Assembly (NCBI GenBank): GCA_032119795.1
Contig: JAUMFO010000003.1
Location: 147,435 to 211,434, forward strand
Direction: 5' to 3'
DNA length: 64,000 nucleotides
Origin: JAGIBJ01 sp032119795
GTDB lineage: Bacteria > Actinomycetota > Thermoleophilia > Solirubrobacterales > Solirubrobacteraceae
Part shown: positions 1 through 7,756 of the stretch, piece by piece
Numbering within the stretch: the first letter of the stretch is position 1
Layout: each line of letters opens with the position of its first letter
Notes under the pieces: model-generated
What the model saw: the letters and a program-made list of their open reading frames with translations, nothing else
What the model was told of the DNA's origin: nothing
Databases searched by the model: none
Made by a program: the position numbers and the translations under genes

Positions 1-1267
1 GCGGCAGCAGGAACGCAGCAGCCGCAGCGCCCGCGAGGGCCACGGGCGCCGACGACCCGTCGGTGACGACCCACAGCGCCGCCGCGGCGCCGGCCGTCCC
101 GAGAAGCCGCAGCGGAAGGCGCGGCAGACGGCCGCGGTCAGCGAGATGGCGGGGCGCGGACCCCGGCGTCGGCCCATACGGCACCCCGTCGGGTCCGCCG
201 CCCCGCAAGTCCGGTGAGGCGGGACCGTAGGGCTCAGCGATCGGCTGGGGACCAGCGCCAGCAGCCCACGCATGGATCGGCGGATCAACGTCGGCGACCG
301 GGACGACCTGCGGCGCGCGGGTCACGGGCCGCGGCCCACCGTGGAGCTGGGTGTCCTGCTGGCGGCGCGCGCGATCATCGAGCCGCGTCACCGCCGTCGG
401 CGCGGGCTCATGGGCGACGCGCGCCGGGGCACTGAAGGCCGCGAGCCGACGCAGGCCGTCGTCGAGTTCCCTCAGCCCACCGCGGCGATCCGGGTCGACC
501 TCCAAGCAGTGGTCGATGGCGGCGTGGACGCCTGCCGGCAGGTCGGGACGCAGCCGCGCCAGCGGCGGCATCGGGTTCATCGCCCGGGCGGCCGTCTCCG
601 CGGCGGTCGTCCCGCGACGCGGGTTCACGCCCGCCAGCGCCTCGTAGATCACGACCGCGAGCGCAAACACGTCGGCTGGGGCGCCCGCCCGCTGGCCCCG
701 CGCCTGCTCCGGTGCCATGTAGGCCATCGTGCCGACCACGTCGCCGACGGCCGTCAGCGTCTCCGCCCCAGCCAGCGCCGCGACGCCGAAGTCGGTCAGC
801 TTCGCCCACGAGCCTGCACGCCGCGGATCGGCCGGGCAGAGAATGTTGGCCGGCTTGACGTCGCGGTGGATCACTCCGTGGCGGTGGGCATGGGCGAGCG
901 CCCGCACGATCGACCCGCCGAAGCGGGCGGTGTCGAGCTCGGGCACGTCGCCGGCGCGAAGTACGGCCCGCAGATCCGGTCCGTCGACGAGCTCAGAGAC
1001 AATGATCCAGCCGTCTTCGGTTGCCTTGGCGTCGATGAGTTCGACGATCGACTCATGGCGCAGGCGTGCCGCAGCCAAGGCCTCACGCTCGGCGCGGGCG
1101 TCGGCGGCGCGGATGCGCTTGATGGCGACCATGCGTCCCGTTTGCACGTCTCGAGCACGCGACACGACGCCCATCCCGCCGCGCCCAATCACACCGCGCA
1201 TCTCGTAGCGACCGAGCAGAAGTCCGCCGGCCGTCGGCCAGGGAAGTTCTTCGTCGACCGCGTGCAT
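1..1267 (-). CDS. Serine/threonine protein kinase, C-terminus cut by window edge
   Basis: This is a eukaryotic-type Ser/Thr protein kinase, reading leftward off the window edge, so only about 422 N-terminal codons are visible. The ATG at 1267 gives a short leader followed by the glycine loop GRGGMGVV (about residues 26-33), the VAIKR lysine, the catalytic loop HRDVKPANIL, the DFG motif and the APE motif in MAPEQA. After the kinase fold comes a Pro/Arg-rich linker. Two short hydrophobic segments rich in Ala and Leu lie at the window edge, so the protein is probably membrane-anchored. It is unlike PknB in that no PASTA repeats are visible, though these could lie beyond the edge. Substrate unknown. 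Confidence 0.9.
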   Translation of the reverse strand, partial: MHAVDEELPWPTAGGLLLGRYEMRGVIGRGGMGVVSRARDVQTGRMVAIKRIRAADARAEREALAAARLRHESIVELIDAKATEDGWIIVSELVDGPDLRAVLRAGDVPELDTARFGGSIVRALAHAHRHGVIHRDVKPANILCPADPRRAGSWAKLTDFGVAALAGAETLTAVGDVVGTMAYMAPEQARGQRAGAPADVFALAVVIYEALAGVNPRRGTTAAETAARAMNPMPPLARLRPDLPAGVHAAIDHCLEVDPDRRGGLRELDDGLRRLAAFSAPARVAHEPAPTAVTRLDDRARRQQDTQLHGGPRPVTRAPQVVPVADVDPPIHAWAAGAGPQPIAEPYGPASPDLRGGGPDGVPYGPTPGSAPRHLADRGRLPRLPLRLLGTAGAAAALWVVTDGSSAPVALAGAAAAAFLLP

Positions 1268-1577
1268 GGCGTGAGTGTGGTGGATGGGGGCCCTCGGAGA
1301 TGCCAGTCCGCGTGCGCGAATGGGCGGCCCCAGGAGGCAATTTCAGAGGCGACCAGTTCGGCCGTATGCAGGAGGTTCGCCACCGGCGTGGAACCCCCTC
1401 CAGCGCCTTCCGGGGAACGGACCTTCATACTTCGCCCCGGGGCACCGCCCCCAGACCAGACCCCTCGTGGCCTTTTTCGACGACGATCCGCCAACGCAGC
1501 AGCGGCGCTCCCCCGGGCCGCCGCCGCCCTCACGAGCTCCTCGGAGCCCGCGAGCCGCTGGCTCCTCGCAGGACATT
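1268..1577. other. Divergent intergenic region, no gene seen
   Basis: About 310 bases separate the divergent kinase and the anchored CARDB-like protein. Open frames that cross it are continuations of antisense or upstream frames without plausible protein content. It should hold both promoters, but I could not pick a convincing -35/-10 pair. Confidence 0.5.
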
Positions 1578-2570
1578 ATGACCCGCCGCCTGGTGGCAAT
1601 CGGCGTGTTCATCATCGTCGTGCTCGCCCTGGGCCTGATCCTCAAAGGCTGCGTCGACACCTCTCGCCGCAACGGCCTGAAGGACTTCAACCAGACGGTC
1701 AACGAGCTCGGCACGCAGTCGATCTCCAACGTCTCGCAGGGCCTTGAGGTCATGGCGAACAAGGATCTCGAGCCGCTTGCCCAGCGCAACCAGCTCAGCG
1801 ATCTGGCCACCGACTCAGACAAACTCGCCGACCAGGCACGTGACCTCTCCGCTCCCGGCGGCCTCGAGGGCGCCGGCTACTACCTCGCGACCGCCCTGAG
1901 CCTCCGCGCGACCGCCCTGCACCGCACCTCCGAGGTGATCGGCAAGGCCCGCGGCACCACCAAAGCCGAGCAGGAGGCCGCGACGCAGCAGATTGCTGGC
2001 CAGATGGAAGCCCTGCTGGCCTCCGACGTGCTCTGGCAGCTCCGCGTGACGCCGTTCATCAAGGACCGCTTCGAAGAGGAAGACCTCAACAGCGAGTCGA
2101 TCGCCTCCAGCACCGTGCTGAAGGACTCGGGCTGGATTAACCCTGCCACCGTCGCGACGCGGATCGGCGGCTTCTCGCCCGTCGAAGACACCGAGACGCC
2201 GCTGCTGCCAGGCACGCACGGGCACGGCATTAGCTCCGTCGCCGCCAACGGCAAAGCACTGACGGCCGGCGCCGTCACCACCGTTCCCGCGGGCTCGGAT
2301 CTCAGCTTCACCGTGACGATCGAGAATCAAGGCGAGAACGACGAGCAGGATGTCACGGTCTCCGTGACCGGCACCAAGCAGGGCGGCGGCACGAAGATCG
2401 ACGAGACCAAGAAGGTCACGCAGTCGAACAAGGGCACGAAGACGCCCGTGGAGATCCCGATCACCAAGACGGTGACGGGCTCCTACTCGATCGTGGTCGA
2501 GGTTCGCCCCGTCCGCGGCGAGAAGAACGTCGAAAACAACAAGCAGACCTTCAACGTCATCTTCCAATAG
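1578..2570 (+). CDS. Membrane-anchored protein with C-terminal CARDB-like domain
   Basis: A 330-residue protein of unknown role. I chose the ATG at 1578 because it follows an AGGA ribosome-binding sequence and gives a short basic N-terminus (MTRR) followed at once by a hydrophobic helix (about residues 5-24), i.e. a signal anchor; the same frame is open further upstream but that part is not protein-like. The middle is a charged helical region with many Gln, Ala and Glu. The last about 90 residues form a beta-rich Ig-like domain with the pattern of CARDB adhesion modules (SFTVTIENQGENDEQDV and a closing VENNKQTFNV). It is probably extracytoplasmic. A Cys follows the helix, but LKGC is a poor lipobox, so I do not call it a lipoprotein. 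Confidence 0.8.
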   Translation: MTRRLVAIGVFIIVVLALGLILKGCVDTSRRNGLKDFNQTVNELGTQSISNVSQGLEVMANKDLEPLAQRNQLSDLATDSDKLADQARDLSAPGGLEGAGYYLATALSLRATALHRTSEVIGKARGTTKAEQEAATQQIAGQMEALLASDVLWQLRVTPFIKDRFEEEDLNSESIASSTVLKDSGWINPATVATRIGGFSPVEDTETPLLPGTHGHGISSVAANGKALTAGAVTTVPAGSDLSFTVTIENQGENDEQDVTVSVTGTKQGGGTKIDETKKVTQSNKGTKTPVEIPITKTVTGSYSIVVEVRPVRGEKNVENNKQTFNVIFQ

Positions 2571-2584
2571 GTAGCGTTGGGCTC

Positions 2585-3082
2585 ATGGAGCAGGTCGACC
2601 AGATCGCGGTTGGTCTCGGGGCCGCTGGGCTACTGCTCGGGCTTGTCGGGATCGGTTGGGCTGCCACGTTGCAGCGCCGCCTCGCGCGCCTGCAGCGCGC
2701 TCAGAGTGCCGTTCTCGGCGAGAACGAGAGCACCGATCTGGTGCTGCACGCCAAGCAGATGGCCGATCAGGTCGGGCGCCTTGCCGCCTACGTCAAAGGC
2801 ACGACCGAGCAGACGCAGCAGCGTCTTGGAGTCGTCGAGGGCCGCCTCGACGGCACGATCTCGCACTCCGGCCTCGTGCGATACGACGCCTACAACGAGA
2901 TGTCTGGTCGGCAGTCGACGTCGATCGCGCTGCTCGACTCGCGCCGCACGGGCGTCGTGCTCTCGTCGATCCACCACCGCGATCAGGCCAGGATGTACGC
3001 CAAGGGCGTGCGCGAAGGCGTTGGCGAACTCGAACTCTCGCCCGAAGAAGCCGAGGCGCTGCGCGTCGCGATGGGGCAATGA
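2585..3082 (+). CDS. DUF4446 family membrane-anchored protein
   Basis: A 165-residue protein matching the DUF4446 family: an N-terminal transmembrane helix (about residues 8-27), a coiled-coil-like stretch, then the conserved domain with SGLVRYDAYNEMSGRQSTSIALLD and YAKGV near the C-terminus. The family function is not known. A TAGCGT hexamer lies seven bases before the ATG (2572-2577), which fits leaderless transcription. Its stop overlaps the start of pheA in ATGA, so the two are probably co-transcribed and translationally coupled; in Gram-positive genomes DUF4446 genes often sit near chromosome segregation genes. Confidence 0.85.
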   Translation: MEQVDQIAVGLGAAGLLLGLVGIGWAATLQRRLARLQRAQSAVLGENESTDLVLHAKQMADQVGRLAAYVKGTTEQTQQRLGVVEGRLDGTISHSGLVRYDAYNEMSGRQSTSIALLDSRRTGVVLSSIHHRDQARMYAKGVREGVGELELSPEEAEALRVAMGQ

Positions 3083-4077
3083 GCGAGGCCGCCGCCACGG
3101 ATCCTGCGACTCGGGCGGGCACGGGCGCTCAGGGCGCCGGCGGCGGACCGGTCAACGACCCCACGGTCGGATTCCTCGGGCCGCAAGGCACGTTCTCTGA
3201 GGTCGCCGCCCACCGCCTCGCCGGGGCGTGGGCTGGGCGGCTGGTGCCGGTCGAGTCGATTATCAACGTGATCCAGGGCGTGGCCGACGGCTCGCTGCTC
3301 GGTGGCTCGCTGCAGATCGACGCCGCGGTCGTCCCGATCGAGAACTCAACGGAAGGCTCAGTCGGCGCCACGCTCGACACGCTCGTCGACCACGAGAACC
3401 TCGTGATCACCGCCGAGCTCGACCTCCCGATCGAGCAGCTCTTGGTGGCGCGGCGAGACATCCCGCTCGACCAGATCGAGCAGATCTACTCGCACCCGCA
3501 AGGGCTGGCGCAGGCCAGGCGCTTCCTCGCCGAGCACCTCCCGCAGGCCGGCGTGGTGCCGGTGTCGTCGACGTCGCGCTCGGTGGAACTCATCAGTGAG
3601 GCCGAGGGGCCGTGGGCGGCGATCGGTTCGCGCCGGGCCGCTGAGCTCTATGGCGCCGTGGTGCTGCGCGACGACATCCAGGAGCAGGTCAACGTGACCC
3701 GCTTCGTGCTGATCGAGCGCCGTGACGCACCGGTTGAGCGCGACGCCAGCCCGCTGGGCGTTGAGCCGGCCGACGGCCGACGGCGCCGCGCCGACGATGA
3801 CCCGCCGATGAAGACGACGCTCGTGTTCCAGGGCTCCGGCGACGGTTCGCCGGGCTGGCTGGTGCGCTGCCTGAGCGAGTTCGCGTTCCGCGGCGTGAAC
3901 CTCAGCAAGATCGAGTCTCGCCCGCTCCGCGGCCAGCTCGGCCATTACCGCTTCTTCATCGATCTTGAGGGCGCCGCCACGACCGAAGATTGCGCCGCGG
4001 CGATCGAGGGGCTGCGCCACCACTGTGAGTCGGTGCGGATCCTGGGCAGCTACCCGGTCGCCGCCGACCCGGTCTAA
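3079..4077 (+). CDS. pheA: Prephenate dehydratase
   Basis: Converts prephenate to phenylpyruvate in phenylalanine synthesis. The 332-residue protein has the periplasmic-binding-like dehydratase domain (about residues 28-215) with FLGPQGTFSE near the start, the PIENSTEGSVG segment and the catalytic NVTRF motif (Thr-Arg-Phe), then an ACT domain (about 245-325) with the SKIESRP motif that binds phenylalanine for feedback control. It lacks a chorismate mutase domain, as expected for the stand-alone actinobacterial type. The first 25 residues are Ala/Gly-rich and poorly conserved. The ATG overlaps the stop of the DUF4446 gene. Confidence 0.95.
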   Translation: MSEAAATDPATRAGTGAQGAGGGPVNDPTVGFLGPQGTFSEVAAHRLAGAWAGRLVPVESIINVIQGVADGSLLGGSLQIDAAVVPIENSTEGSVGATLDTLVDHENLVITAELDLPIEQLLVARRDIPLDQIEQIYSHPQGLAQARRFLAEHLPQAGVVPVSSTSRSVELISEAEGPWAAIGSRRAAELYGAVVLRDDIQEQVNVTRFVLIERRDAPVERDASPLGVEPADGRRRRADDDPPMKTTLVFQGSGDGSPGWLVRCLSEFAFRGVNLSKIESRPLRGQLGHYRFFIDLEGAATTEDCAAAIEGLRHHCESVRILGSYPVAADPV

Positions 4078-4200
4078 CGCAGCCGGCCACAGCCGGCCAC
4101 AGCGATCGTGCCGTTTCCGGTGCGCCAAGGGGCCGGGAACCGGGTTGGCGGTCACGCCAACGTCACGTTTCCGTTTGACGTGCCCCGTAGACTGGCTTTC

Positions 4201-4863
4201 GTGCCTGCTTCACCGGACCCAGCCACACCACCAGGTCCAGTGCGCTCCGCCTCCTCTCAGCACCGAGGGCGCGGAGCAGACGCCGGTGTCGGCGGTCAGG
4301 TGCTAGTGCTCAACGCGACGTATGAGCCGATCAACGTCTGCACCGTCCGGCGGGCAGCCGTCCTGCTGCTCAAGGCGCGGGCCGAGCTCATCGAGGACCG
4401 CCAGGGGACGACCCTGCACTCGGCGACCGAGGTGATGCCACGGCCAGAGGTCATTCGGCTCACCCGCTACGCCCCGGTGCCGCGGCAGACGGCCACGCGC
4501 CGAATCACCCGCCGCGCGATCTTTGCTCGCGACGGCTGGATCTGCCAGTACTGCGACGCGAAGTCCGACCTCACCGTCGACCACGTGATCCCCCGCGCCA
4601 AGGGCGGCGGATCCACGTGGGACAACGTCGTCGCCTGCTGCGCGCCATGCAACCGCCGCAAGGGCGACATGCTTCCCCACGTCGCGGGTATGCACCCGCG
4701 CAACACGCCGAAGCCGCCCCATCCGGATGTCTTCATCCACGTCGCCGCACCGCGGACGCCGACGATCTGGGAGCCGTGGCTGCGCGTCGTCGCCAGCCGC
4801 GGCCAAGGCAAGGTCGGCGTGCCCGTCACCAGCTCTGGCGACGAGCTGGCTGCCGCCGCCTGA
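4201..4863 (+). CDS. HNH endonuclease family protein
   Basis: A 220-residue HNH endonuclease of the common stand-alone actinobacterial type. The N-terminal half has the VLNATYEPINVCTVRRA segment typical of this group; the HNH core contains CQYC, the DHVIPRAKGGGSTWDN catalytic stretch and a second CxxC (CCAPCNRRKGD), forming a zinc-bound beta-beta-alpha-metal fold. The chosen start is the GTG at 4201 because TAGACT (4188-4193) lies seven bases upstream, a leaderless arrangement seen repeatedly in this window; an in-frame ATG at 4108 would add residues that do not resemble the family. Likely role is DNA nicking in repair or restriction, but the substrate cannot be read from the sequence. Confidence 0.87.
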   Translation: MPASPDPATPPGPVRSASSQHRGRGADAGVGGQVLVLNATYEPINVCTVRRAAVLLLKARAELIEDRQGTTLHSATEVMPRPEVIRLTRYAPVPRQTATRRITRRAIFARDGWICQYCDAKSDLTVDHVIPRAKGGGSTWDNVVACCAPCNRRKGDMLPHVAGMHPRNTPKPPHPDVFIHVAAPRTPTIWEPWLRVVASRGQGKVGVPVTSSGDELAAAA

Positions 4864-5135
4864 GCCGCGGCGAAGGCCCAGCCGCTGGGTGGCGCGCCAC
4901 CGGCAGTGAGAGCGCCAGCGCGCCTCAGACCTGGCTCAACGCCGCGCCCCGGCCGCGTTAAGAATTGGGGCTGCACCTTCGCGGAGACGTGCTTGCGCAT
5001 GCGGCGCATCCCACCGTCGCCTCTCCGCCACCGGGCAACCCGGAATCGGTGGCTCGTCGCTGGGGGCGACGGGCCACCGCCTTCCCTTTTGCGGCACCTG
5101 AGCCGTCTGGCGCCGCCACCGCTCCAGAACGCGCA
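4864..5135. other. Intergenic region without recognised gene
   Basis: The stretch downstream of the HNH gene contains a 12-base palindrome GTGGCGCGCCAC near 4892-4903 and a G/C-rich hairpin-prone region. I see no protein-like frame, tRNA or known RNA consensus in either strand. Confidence 0.5.
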
Positions 5136-5167
5136 ACGGGCGCCCCTGCCGCAGCAGGGACGCCCGT
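5136..5167 (-). terminator. Hairpin ending the small minus-strand transcript
   Basis: A 14-bp stem (ACGGGCG.CCCTGC arms with a single internal mismatch) closes on a CGCA/TGCG tetraloop. There is no clear U tract, as is common for high-GC actinobacteria. Confidence 0.6.
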
Positions 5168-5175
5168 GATTCGCG

Positions 5176-5322
5176 CTAACGCTTCACGTCAAGTGGCTCA
5201 TCAAGGCCGCCGGGACCACCTGCGGCACCACCCTTCGCGGGTACGTCGGTTTTCGTTTGGTCGCCTAGGCCTGCGTTAGCAGGGCCTGGGATCCGGGTAC
5301 CTCCAGGGTCCCATAAGAACAC
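5176..5322 (-). CDS. Possible 48-residue small protein
   Basis: A GTG-started frame inside the small minus-strand transcript encodes a Gly/Pro/Asp-rich 48-residue peptide starting VFLWDPGGTRIPG and ending LDEPLDVKR, with the stop 8 bases before the terminator hairpin. For coding: strong promoter, very long anti-16S complementarity upstream and a terminator right after the stop. Against coding: the spacing from GGAGG to GTG is 16 bases, about half of the third codon positions are A or T including a TTA codon, unlike all real genes around it, and the RNA has its own structure. No family recognised. Confidence 0.35.
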   Translation of the reverse strand: MFLWDPGGTRIPGPANAGLGDQTKTDVPAKGGAAGGPGGLDEPLDVKR

Positions 5323-5359
5323 TCGTAGATTCGGATCACCTCCCTTCTCTGGTACGGGG

Positions 5360-5387
5360 AATATAGCCGCGCCCCCGGCGCGTCCAA
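5360..5387 (-). promoter_or_regulatory. Strong sigma-70-type promoter of small minus-strand transcript
   Basis: On the minus strand TTGGAC (5387-5382) and TATATT (5365-5360) are separated by 16 bases, close to the housekeeping consensus and unusually AT-rich for this genome. The predicted transcription start is the A at 5353. Confidence 0.75.
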
Positions 5388-5569
5388 CCCACCTTTTGGA
5401 CAGCTGGCGCGTCCGCACATTCGCCCGATGTCCAAGGCGCTGGCGCGTCCGGCCTAGGAGACTTTCCAGCCCCGGCAAAACGGCGTTACTGCAGGGGTTT
5501 CCGCCGCCGGTGGTGCGAGCTCCGGTGGGGCGTCAGATCGCCAAGGCGAACGTCGTTTGGAAGTCTCAA

Positions 5570-5604
5570 CCGGCGGTCTGCGCCTTGCATTCGCAGACCG
5601 CCGG
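5570..5604 (-). terminator. Terminator hairpin after the RCC1 gene
   Basis: A perfect 13-bp stem (CCGGCGGTCTGCG and its complement) with a 9-base loop lies 22 bases after the stop codon at 5627. On the minus strand it is followed by TTGAGACTT, a weak T-rich run. It should also shield the small transcript from read-through. Confidence 0.75.
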
Positions 5605-5626
5605 AAGCTTGGTTGGCGGCTCGGCG

Positions 5627-7450
5627 TTAGCCGCGGCGGTACGGGTCGACGAGGACGTTGTCGATCTGGATGCCGCCGTAGGTGTTGGTCGTGGCCGAGG
5701 TGCGGAAGACGAGTTGGACGGTGCCGCCCTTCTTCAGCAGGCTCGAGGCCAGGAGCGTCGCGAGCGGCGTCGGATCCGACACGCGCCAGTCTCCCTTGGC
5801 GCCGATGTCTGCCTTGGAGCCAAGCTCGATCACGTAGCCGGGGTTGTTCTTGGGCCGAAACCGAAGGGCGGTGTAGACGATGCCCGTGGTGGTGCTGTTC
5901 GTCTTCGCGAGGTACCGGAAGTGCGGGTGGGCGGCGTTGAGGCAGAACTCCGGTGAGACGGCCTCCGTGGTGCCGGCGCTGCCGAATCCGCCGAGGGCAA
6001 GCGACTGGCTGCCGCCGAGGTAGCCGAGGGTCTCGTTGCCGGGCACCACCTTGGCGTTCTTGAGCGCCCAGCCTTCGAGCGACCCTTCGAAGTCGCCGCC
6101 AGGGGCGATCGAGTAGTCCGCCAGATCGCCGAGGCGAGCGAAGACCTGTGAGACGGGCGTCGCCGGGCAAGCGTTGACGGGCGCCGTGTCCTGCGAGATC
6201 ACGAGGGTGTGATCGGAGGCGGGGCCGCCGCCGATCACGCTGACGGTGATGGGGGTCGTCACCTGCACGGGCGCAGAGCGCTGGGAGTTGTCGCCGAGGC
6301 CGAGCTGGCCGTGGGCGTTGTAGCCCCAGCACCACAGGGTGGTGTCGGCGCGCTTGGCGCAGGTTGCGTACTTCGTGGTGTTGACCGACACCCAGCCGGC
6401 TGCGCTGCCGACGCGTGCCGGAACCTTGCGTCCCGTGGTGTCGCCGACGCCAAGCTGGCCGGAGCCGTTGTAGCCCCAGCACCAGAGGGTGCCGTTGGTC
6501 TTGAGGCCGCAGGTGGAGTTGTAGGCACCGGTGACGGATGCCCAGTCGGCATCCGCGCCGACCTTGGCCGGAGCCTTGAGCATCGTCGACGTGCCGACAC
6601 CGGCCTCGCCGAGGTTGTTGTCGCCCCAGCACCAGAGGGTGCCGTTCGTCTGCGTGGCGCAGGCGTGGTAGCCGCCGCTGGACACCGACGCCCAGGTCTT
6701 GGCGGTGCCGACCTGCTTGGGGAGGTTGAGCGAGGCGACGGCGCCGTTGCCGAGTTGGCCCGATCCGCCGTAACCCCAGCACCAGAGGGTGCCGTCGGTC
6801 TTCACGGCGCAGGTGGAGTCGACGCCGAGTGAGACGCCCTTCCAGTTGCCGCCAGCGACCTGGACGGGGGCGCGCTGGGGCAGGACGTTGCCGGTGCCGA
6901 GCTGGCCGAGGGCGCCGGAGCCCCAGCAGAAGAGTGCGCCGCTGGTCTGGATGCCGCAGGCGTGGTATTGGCCAGCTGAGATCGACTCCCACGTGGCGGC
7001 GACGCCGACCTTCGTCGGCGCGCTGCGTTGGGCGAGGTCGCCTTGGCCGAGCTGGCCGGAGCCGTTGCCGCCCCAGCACCAAAGGGTGCGGTCAGCCTGA
7101 ATGCCGCAGGCGAAGTTTGCGCCGGTGGCGACGTCGGTCCAATCCAGGTCGGAGCCCGCCTGCCAGAAGTTCGTCTCGTTGCCGAACTTCCCGAGGCCGA
7201 GCTCGCCCGCACCGTTGTCGCCGGTGGCGAGGAGGCCGCCAGTCTGTGCGGCGACGGGTGCTGCCGTGGCCGCCTGGATCGTCGCATCAGCCGCACCTTC
7301 GGTCGCGATGGGAGCCTCAGCGACCACGGCCTGCCCTGCCGGCGTCTCGACCGTGATCGTCGAGACGTCAGCCGCAACGGCCGCAGACGGGAGGAAGACG
7401 ATGAAGAGTGACGCGAGCAGCGCCAGCACGGGAGACTTGCGGAGGGGCAT
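5627..7450 (-). CDS. Secreted RCC1-repeat propeller protein with C-terminal beta-sandwich
   Basis: A 607-residue exported protein. The ATG at 7450 follows GGAAAGG and gives a classical signal peptide (MPLRKS, a hydrophobic core, then AVAA cleavage site). Seven RCC1/BNR-type blades follow (about residues 65-415), six of them carrying the LWCWG or LFCWG signature with GQLG, enough for a complete seven-bladed propeller. The paired cysteines in each blade (ACGIQ and WCWG) probably form disulfides outside the cell. The C-terminal about 180 residues look like a jelly-roll/carbohydrate-binding-like sandwich ending in GGIQIDNVLVDPY. Function unknown; cell-surface binding or adhesion is an inference. 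Confidence 0.85.
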   Translation of the reverse strand: MPLRKSPVLALLASLFIVFLPSAAVAADVSTITVETPAGQAVVAEAPIATEGAADATIQAATAAPVAAQTGGLLATGDNGAGELGLGKFGNETNFWQAGSDLDWTDVATGANFACGIQADRTLWCWGGNGSGQLGQGDLAQRSAPTKVGVAATWESISAGQYHACGIQTSGALFCWGSGALGQLGTGNVLPQRAPVQVAGGNWKGVSLGVDSTCAVKTDGTLWCWGYGGSGQLGNGAVASLNLPKQVGTAKTWASVSSGGYHACATQTNGTLWCWGDNNLGEAGVGTSTMLKAPAKVGADADWASVTGAYNSTCGLKTNGTLWCWGYNGSGQLGVGDTTGRKVPARVGSAAGWVSVNTTKYATCAKRADTTLWCWGYNAHGQLGLGDNSQRSAPVQVTTPITVSVIGGGPASDHTLVISQDTAPVNACPATPVSQVFARLGDLADYSIAPGGDFEGSLEGWALKNAKVVPGNETLGYLGGSQSLALGGFGSAGTTEAVSPEFCLNAAHPHFRYLAKTNSTTTGIVYTALRFRPKNNPGYVIELGSKADIGAKGDWRVSDPTPLATLLASSLLKKGGTVQLVFRTSATTNTYGGIQIDNVLVDPYRRG

Positions 7451-7756
7451 CCGTGCCTTTCCGGGAAGAAGTAGTGACCAACGGGTCGCCACCCAGCATG
7501 CACACCTAAAACAGGCGTATAGACGGAACGTCGAGGTTTTGGAGTCTCGCTCAGTCGGCCGTCGGAGGCTGCGATCAGGCGGTTGGCCCGTCGTTGCTAG
7601 ACGGTCGCCACATACGTCATACACCCGGCCAGGCTGCGGCGGCCTGGTATTCATGCCAGTCCCATGCCAGGCGCGCCCCTCGCCGGGGGTGTAGGCGATC
7701 GGTCACGACTAGCCCCGGCGCTCAGGTTCGCGGGGCAGCCGACCGACACTCCGGTG

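Larger units (their letters stand above)
5136..5353 (-). ncRNA. Predicted small independent transcript, identity unknown
   Basis: A transcript of about 218 nucleotides is predicted from the promoter at 5387-5360 to a perfect long hairpin at 5167-5136. No sense gene lies immediately downstream. Its 5' end carries AGAAGGGAGGTGATCC (5348-5333), which differs at one of 16 positions from the exact complement of the canonical 16S rRNA 3' tail, far more than a normal Shine-Dalgarno. Further in are local hairpins (CCTGC-TAAC-GCAGG) and an alternative long-range pairing GCTAACGC with GCGTTAGC. I compared it with tmRNA, RNase P RNA, 4.5S RNA and 6S RNA features and it fits none. It may instead be the mRNA of the 48-codon frame listed separately. 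Confidence 0.5.

Noticed and set aside
272..1747. A 491-codon plus-strand frame at the left end
   Set aside because: It is antisense to the Ser/Thr kinase with intact HRDVKPANIL and DFG motifs, and its own translation is Arg-rich and featureless.
5333..5348. The plus-strand sequence resembling the 3' end of 16S rRNA as an rRNA fragment
   Set aside because: Only 16 bases match; the upstream plus-strand sequence bears no 16S helix 45 features. The minus-strand reading as an extended ribosome-binding sequence is more sensible.
5136..5353. Known RNA identities (tmRNA, 6S, 4.5S, RNase P) for the small transcript
   Set aside because: No tRNA-like ends or tag for tmRNA, no end-to-end pairing with central bubble for 6S, no GGAAGG-type loop for 4.5S and no P4 consensus for RNase P.
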